DNA of 64,000 nt from Mycobacterium sp. IS-1496. Its GTDB lineage: Bacteria > Actinomycetota > Actinomycetes > Mycobacteriales > Mycobacteriaceae. The stretch spans positions 22,449-86,448 of the forward strand of contig NZ_LQIU01000014.1 of NCBI RefSeq assembly GCF_001499995.1. The letters run 5' to 3'. This document shows positions 61,606-64,000 of this stretch, in pieces; position 1 is the stretch's first letter, and each line of letters begins with the position of its first letter. The translations under genes were made by a program, and so were the position numbers. The notes under the pieces were generated by a model. That model saw nothing but the letters and a program-made list of their open reading frames with translations, made no database searches and was not told the DNA's origin.

Positions 61606-62334
61606 ATGACGAGATCGCTGGCCCATCAGAACCTCGCACAGCTCGGCGGGCCCTACAGCATCCTGACCCGTCAGAAGCGTGACCACATCGAACTCGACCG
61701 GTTGCTTCACCGGGCCGACGCGAGCACCGGCGACGAACGGCAGGACTACCTGACCGAACTGTGCCGGTTGGTGTTTCCGCACGCGTTCGCCGAGGAGTCC
61801 GTGCTGTGGCCCGCGATCCGCAAGATGGTGCCCGGCGGTGAACCGCTGACCCTGGAGATCGAGCGAGAACACCAGGAGATCAACGAACTGTTCACCGAAC
61901 TGGAGCAGCACCCCGTCCAGGAGCCGCGACACTGGGAACTGTGGAAGCGCATCGAATCGCTTCTGCGCGAAGACGTTCGGGACGAAGAGGACCGCCTGCT
62001 GCCGATGCTTCAGGACGCCGTCGACCACCGCACGTTGATCCGGCTGGGCTGGGCCTGGGAGGCCGTGCGGCGGACGGCGCCGACGCGTCCGCACCCCGTC
62101 GTGGCGCGGCGGCCACCGGGCAACGTGGGGGCCGCCGCGCCGCTGACGTTCCTCGACCGCGCCCGCGACCACCTCGACCGCGGTGCGCGCCGTTCGTCGG
62201 GCCGGCCCCGCAGCGCGATGGCCACGGCGAGCGCCGGACTCGCGAAGGTCGCGGGCCTGGTCGAGCATGTGCCGCCGCTGACCCGCGGGGAGGATCCGAG
62301 CACCCGTTCGCCGCGCACCGCCGGCGACGGGTGA
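61606..62334 (+). CDS. Hemerythrin HHE-domain protein
   Basis: A 242-residue protein with an HHE hemerythrin fold: KRDHIELDRLLH, FPHAFAEESVLWPAIRK, IEREHQEINELFTELE and DEEDRLLPMLQ supply the His and Glu ligands of a di-iron site. The C-terminal 80 residues are basic and low-complexity. Mycobacterial relatives respond to oxygen or peroxide. ATG 61606 has GGAGAGGAA upstream. Confidence 0.85.
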   Translation: MTRSLAHQNLAQLGGPYSILTRQKRDHIELDRLLHRADASTGDERQDYLTELCRLVFPHAFAEESVLWPAIRKMVPGGEPLTLEIEREHQEINELFTELEQHPVQEPRHWELWKRIESLLREDVRDEEDRLLPMLQDAVDHRTLIRLGWAWEAVRRTAPTRPHPVVARRPPGNVGAAAPLTFLDRARDHLDRGARRSSGRPRSAMATASAGLAKVAGLVEHVPPLTRGEDPSTRSPRTAGDG

Positions 62335-62343
62335 GGTGCGGGT

Positions 62344-62490
62344 CTACTCGGGCGCCGCGTCGCCCTGATCCTCCGCATCGCGGATGCCCTCGGGCGGAGG
62401 CGTCGAGTATCCGGGACTGGCGCTCGGCACCTGCCCTTCGGCGATCCCCGCCTGCTGGGCGTCGTCTGGCGTCGGCTCCGGTGAGCTCAT
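62344..62490 (-). CDS. 48-residue acidic disordered protein
   Basis: A small acidic peptide (SSPEPTPDDAQQAGIAEGQV, then PPPEGIRDAEDQG) with no fold or signal. The ATG at 62490 has a near-perfect GAGGAGG site, and a SigF-like promoter lies about 35 bases upstream, so it should be expressed in stress with its neighbours. Not recognised. Confidence 0.65.
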   Translation of the reverse strand: MSSPEPTPDDAQQAGIAEGQVPSASPGYSTPPPEGIRDAEDQGDAAPE

Positions 62491-62524
62491 CGAATCCTCC
62501 TCGAGGGTCGGGTAGACCACAGAA

Positions 62525-62550
62525 CTACCCGGCACATCACACCGGAAACC
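62525..62550 (-). promoter_or_regulatory. SigF-like promoter of the 48-residue protein gene
   Basis: Minus strand GGTTT, 15-base spacer, GGGTAG: the best match of the three SigF-like sites in this block. Confidence 0.6.
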
Positions 62551-62587
62551 GGCTTGGCGGAACCGCTCGGTGGGAACACAGACGGGG

Positions 62588-63739
62588 ATGTCCACCACCG
62601 CGCAACACCATCACCGGGTCGTCGTCGTGGGCGCGGGTCCGTGCGGGCTGGCGATCGCCCGCCAACTCCTGCACGAACAGCACATCGAACCGCTGGTGCT
62701 CGACCGTGCCTGCGCACCGGCGTCCACGTGGCGTGACCGATACGAGGGGTTCCGGCTCAACACCTGCGGGTACTGGTCGCATCTGCCCGGTCAGCCGATC
62801 CCGCGCCGGTACGGCCGCTGGCCCAAACGTGACGACATGGTCGACTACTTCGACAGTTACGTACGGCGCCAACGGATTCCGTTGGCTCTCGGCGTCACGG
62901 TCACCCGCATCGACCGCGACGAGGACCGGTGGCTGATCACCACCGACGGTGACGCGTACACCGCCGACGCCGTCGTCGTGGCGACCGGGAACTATCACAC
63001 CCCGGCACTGCCCGCGTGGCCCGGGATGGACGGCTACACCCGCGACGTGCTGCATTCGGCGGACTACCGCAATCCCTGGCCGTTCGCCTGCCGCGACGTG
63101 CTGGTCGTCGGATCGGGCAACTCGGCCACCGACATCGCGCTGCAGCTCAGCGACGGGGTGGCCGCCCGGGTGCGGCTGGCTGTGCGGGAACCACCGCACC
63201 TCGTGCCGCGGTCCGCCGGCGGCATCCCGGTCGACGCGTTCAGTGTGGCGTTGCGCCGCCTGCCGGTACCGGTGGTCGATCAGGCCGCTGCGCTGGTGAG
63301 CCGGCTCTGGTTCGGGGACCTCACGTCGGCCGGTCTGCCGGCCCCGCGCCGCGGCATCTACCGCGCCCTGCTCGACGACGGCAGCATCCCCACCCTGGGC
63401 GACGAGCTGGTGCCGCAGATCAAGTCGGGCCGCATCGAGGTGGTCGCCGCGGTCGAATCGTTCGAGGCGGATGCCGTGGTGCTCGCCGACGGGCAGACCG
63501 TCCGCCCCGACGTGGTCATCGGCGCCACCGGATACCGGCACGGGCTCGAACCGCTCGTCGGGCATCTGGACGTGCTCGACGACGACGGCGCACCCGTGGT
63601 CAACAACCTGCCTGCCGCGGTGCCCGGCCTGTGGTTCGCCGGCTACGAGGAACCGTTGATCGGTCCGCTGCAGTCGTTTCGCGTGCAGTCCGGGCCGGTC
63701 GCCGAGGACGTCGCAGGGTTCGTCCGGGCGCTCAGATGA
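62588..63739 (+). CDS. FAD/NADPH-dependent monooxygenase (flavin-containing monooxygenase-like)
   Basis: A 383-residue class B flavoprotein: VVVVGAGPCGLAIARQLL binds FAD, VLVVGSGNSATDIALQL binds NADPH, with VVVATGNYHTPALP between (ATG-type motif). This is the trkA/CzcO-like group in actinobacteria. Substrate unknown. ATG 62588 is chosen; GTG 62570 is possible. It starts 97 bases from the divergent 48-residue gene. Confidence 0.85.
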   Translation: MSTTAQHHHRVVVVGAGPCGLAIARQLLHEQHIEPLVLDRACAPASTWRDRYEGFRLNTCGYWSHLPGQPIPRRYGRWPKRDDMVDYFDSYVRRQRIPLALGVTVTRIDRDEDRWLITTDGDAYTADAVVVATGNYHTPALPAWPGMDGYTRDVLHSADYRNPWPFACRDVLVVGSGNSATDIALQLSDGVAARVRLAVREPPHLVPRSAGGIPVDAFSVALRRLPVPVVDQAAALVSRLWFGDLTSAGLPAPRRGIYRALLDDGSIPTLGDELVPQIKSGRIEVVAAVESFEADAVVLADGQTVRPDVVIGATGYRHGLEPLVGHLDVLDDDGAPVVNNLPAAVPGLWFAGYEEPLIGPLQSFRVQSGPVAEDVAGFVRALR

Positions 63740-63785
63740 CGAACGTGAGCTCGTGTCCGATGATTCGCTCTTGGGTTCAAGGCGT

Positions 63786-64000
63786 CTATGCAACAGCGGG
63801 TGGATTGAGTGGGTCGCACAGTAGCGCGTCGAGTGTTTCGGCGGGTGTTTTCCAGCCGAGGGTCTTGCGGGGTCGGTTGTTGAGCTTGGTTGCGACGTAG
63901 TCGAGGTAGTCGGCCGGAAATATCGAGAGATCAGTGCCTTTGGCAAAGTACTGACGCAGCAGTCCATTGGTGTTTTCGTTGGTGCCGCGTTGCCACGGGG
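63786..64000 (-). mobile_element. IS30-family transposase, C-terminal part (cut by window edge)
   Basis: The last 70 residues of an IS30-type DDE transposase: [20 protein letters not shown] (with the catalytic Glu), [20 protein letters not shown] and the family's PAETLDALL end. Stop at 63786-63788. Base composition drops below that of the flanking genes, as expected for an insertion. The IS end should lie between 63739 and 63786, right after the monooxygenase stop; its inverted repeat cannot be fixed without the other end. Confidence 0.9.

Noticed and set aside
1..64000. CRISPR array, prophage or integrative element
   Set aside because: No spaced direct repeats, integrase, phage structural genes or att-like repeats were seen; only the IS30 fragment at the right edge is mobile.

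Overview
The window is high-GC actinobacterial DNA and looks like a fast-growing Mycolicibacterium/Mycobacterium chromosome. The reasons are frequent GTG/TTG starts, tightly packed and often ATGA/GTGA-overlapping genes, and recognisable mycobacterial families: an LppW-like lipoprotein, a 13E12/DUF222 HNH protein, a cutinase, a DUF3159 protein, a HelR-type RNA polymerase motor, an Rv3788-like Gre factor and a stand-alone LigD-type polymerase. Most of it reads as ordinary chromosome. The only insertion sequence is an IS30-family transposase cut by the right edge.

Layout. 0-6.5 kb: end of an ECF-transporter module (ATPase, EcfT, small P-loop kinase), a membrane GGEEF diguanylate cyclase, a secreted glycoside hydrolase, an FMN glutamate-synthase-family protein and a frameshifted lppW. 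6.6-15.9 kb: DUF222-HNH protein, small secreted protein, helR with a rifamycin-associated-element-like palindrome in its promoter, an ArsR/VOC pair, threonine aldolase, Nudix hydrolase and a Ski2-like helicase. 15.9-20.2 kb: a thiocyanate hydrolase/nitrile hydratase-like operon (beta-like, cobalt-type alpha-like, accessory, DUF6498 membrane protein) divergent from an MHS-type transporter. 20.2-22.5 kb: a three-gene cassette of a 60-residue tandem-repeat Asp/Gly peptide, a JmjC/cupin oxygenase and a sucrase/ferredoxin-like protein. This is the best candidate here for an undescribed system, possibly a modified-peptide pathway.

22.8-36.4 kb: SDRs, MarR/Bcr-type efflux pair, Gre-like factor, DadA with PucR, TetR, methyltransferase, LigD-type polymerase, VTT membrane protein, DUF3159, CobW-type GTPase and cutinase. 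36.4-47.5 kb: a complete selenocysteine island. On the minus strand, in order, lie tRNA-Sec (selC), selA, selB, a PadR regulator with a membrane partner, and a formate dehydrogenase operon whose catalytic subunit is interrupted by an in-frame UGA followed by a readable SECIS hairpin; selD is divergent. All the components known to be needed for making and inserting Sec, plus one Sec-containing client, sit within about 9 kb.

47.5-64 kb: VOC and SDR proteins, an HsaA-like flavoprotein, a second GGEEF cyclase paralogous to the first, M42 peptidase, lipoprotein, an amino-acid permease/P1-peptidase operon divergent from a TetR gene with a clear operator, CitE-like lyase flanked by two Pro/Gly-rich secreted proteins (one collagen-like), SelO, then a stress group (Mn catalase, hemerythrin protein, 48-residue acidic protein) carrying SigF-like promoters, a flavin monooxygenase and the IS30 fragment. 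Functions are assigned from motifs and remembered families only; no database search was possible.
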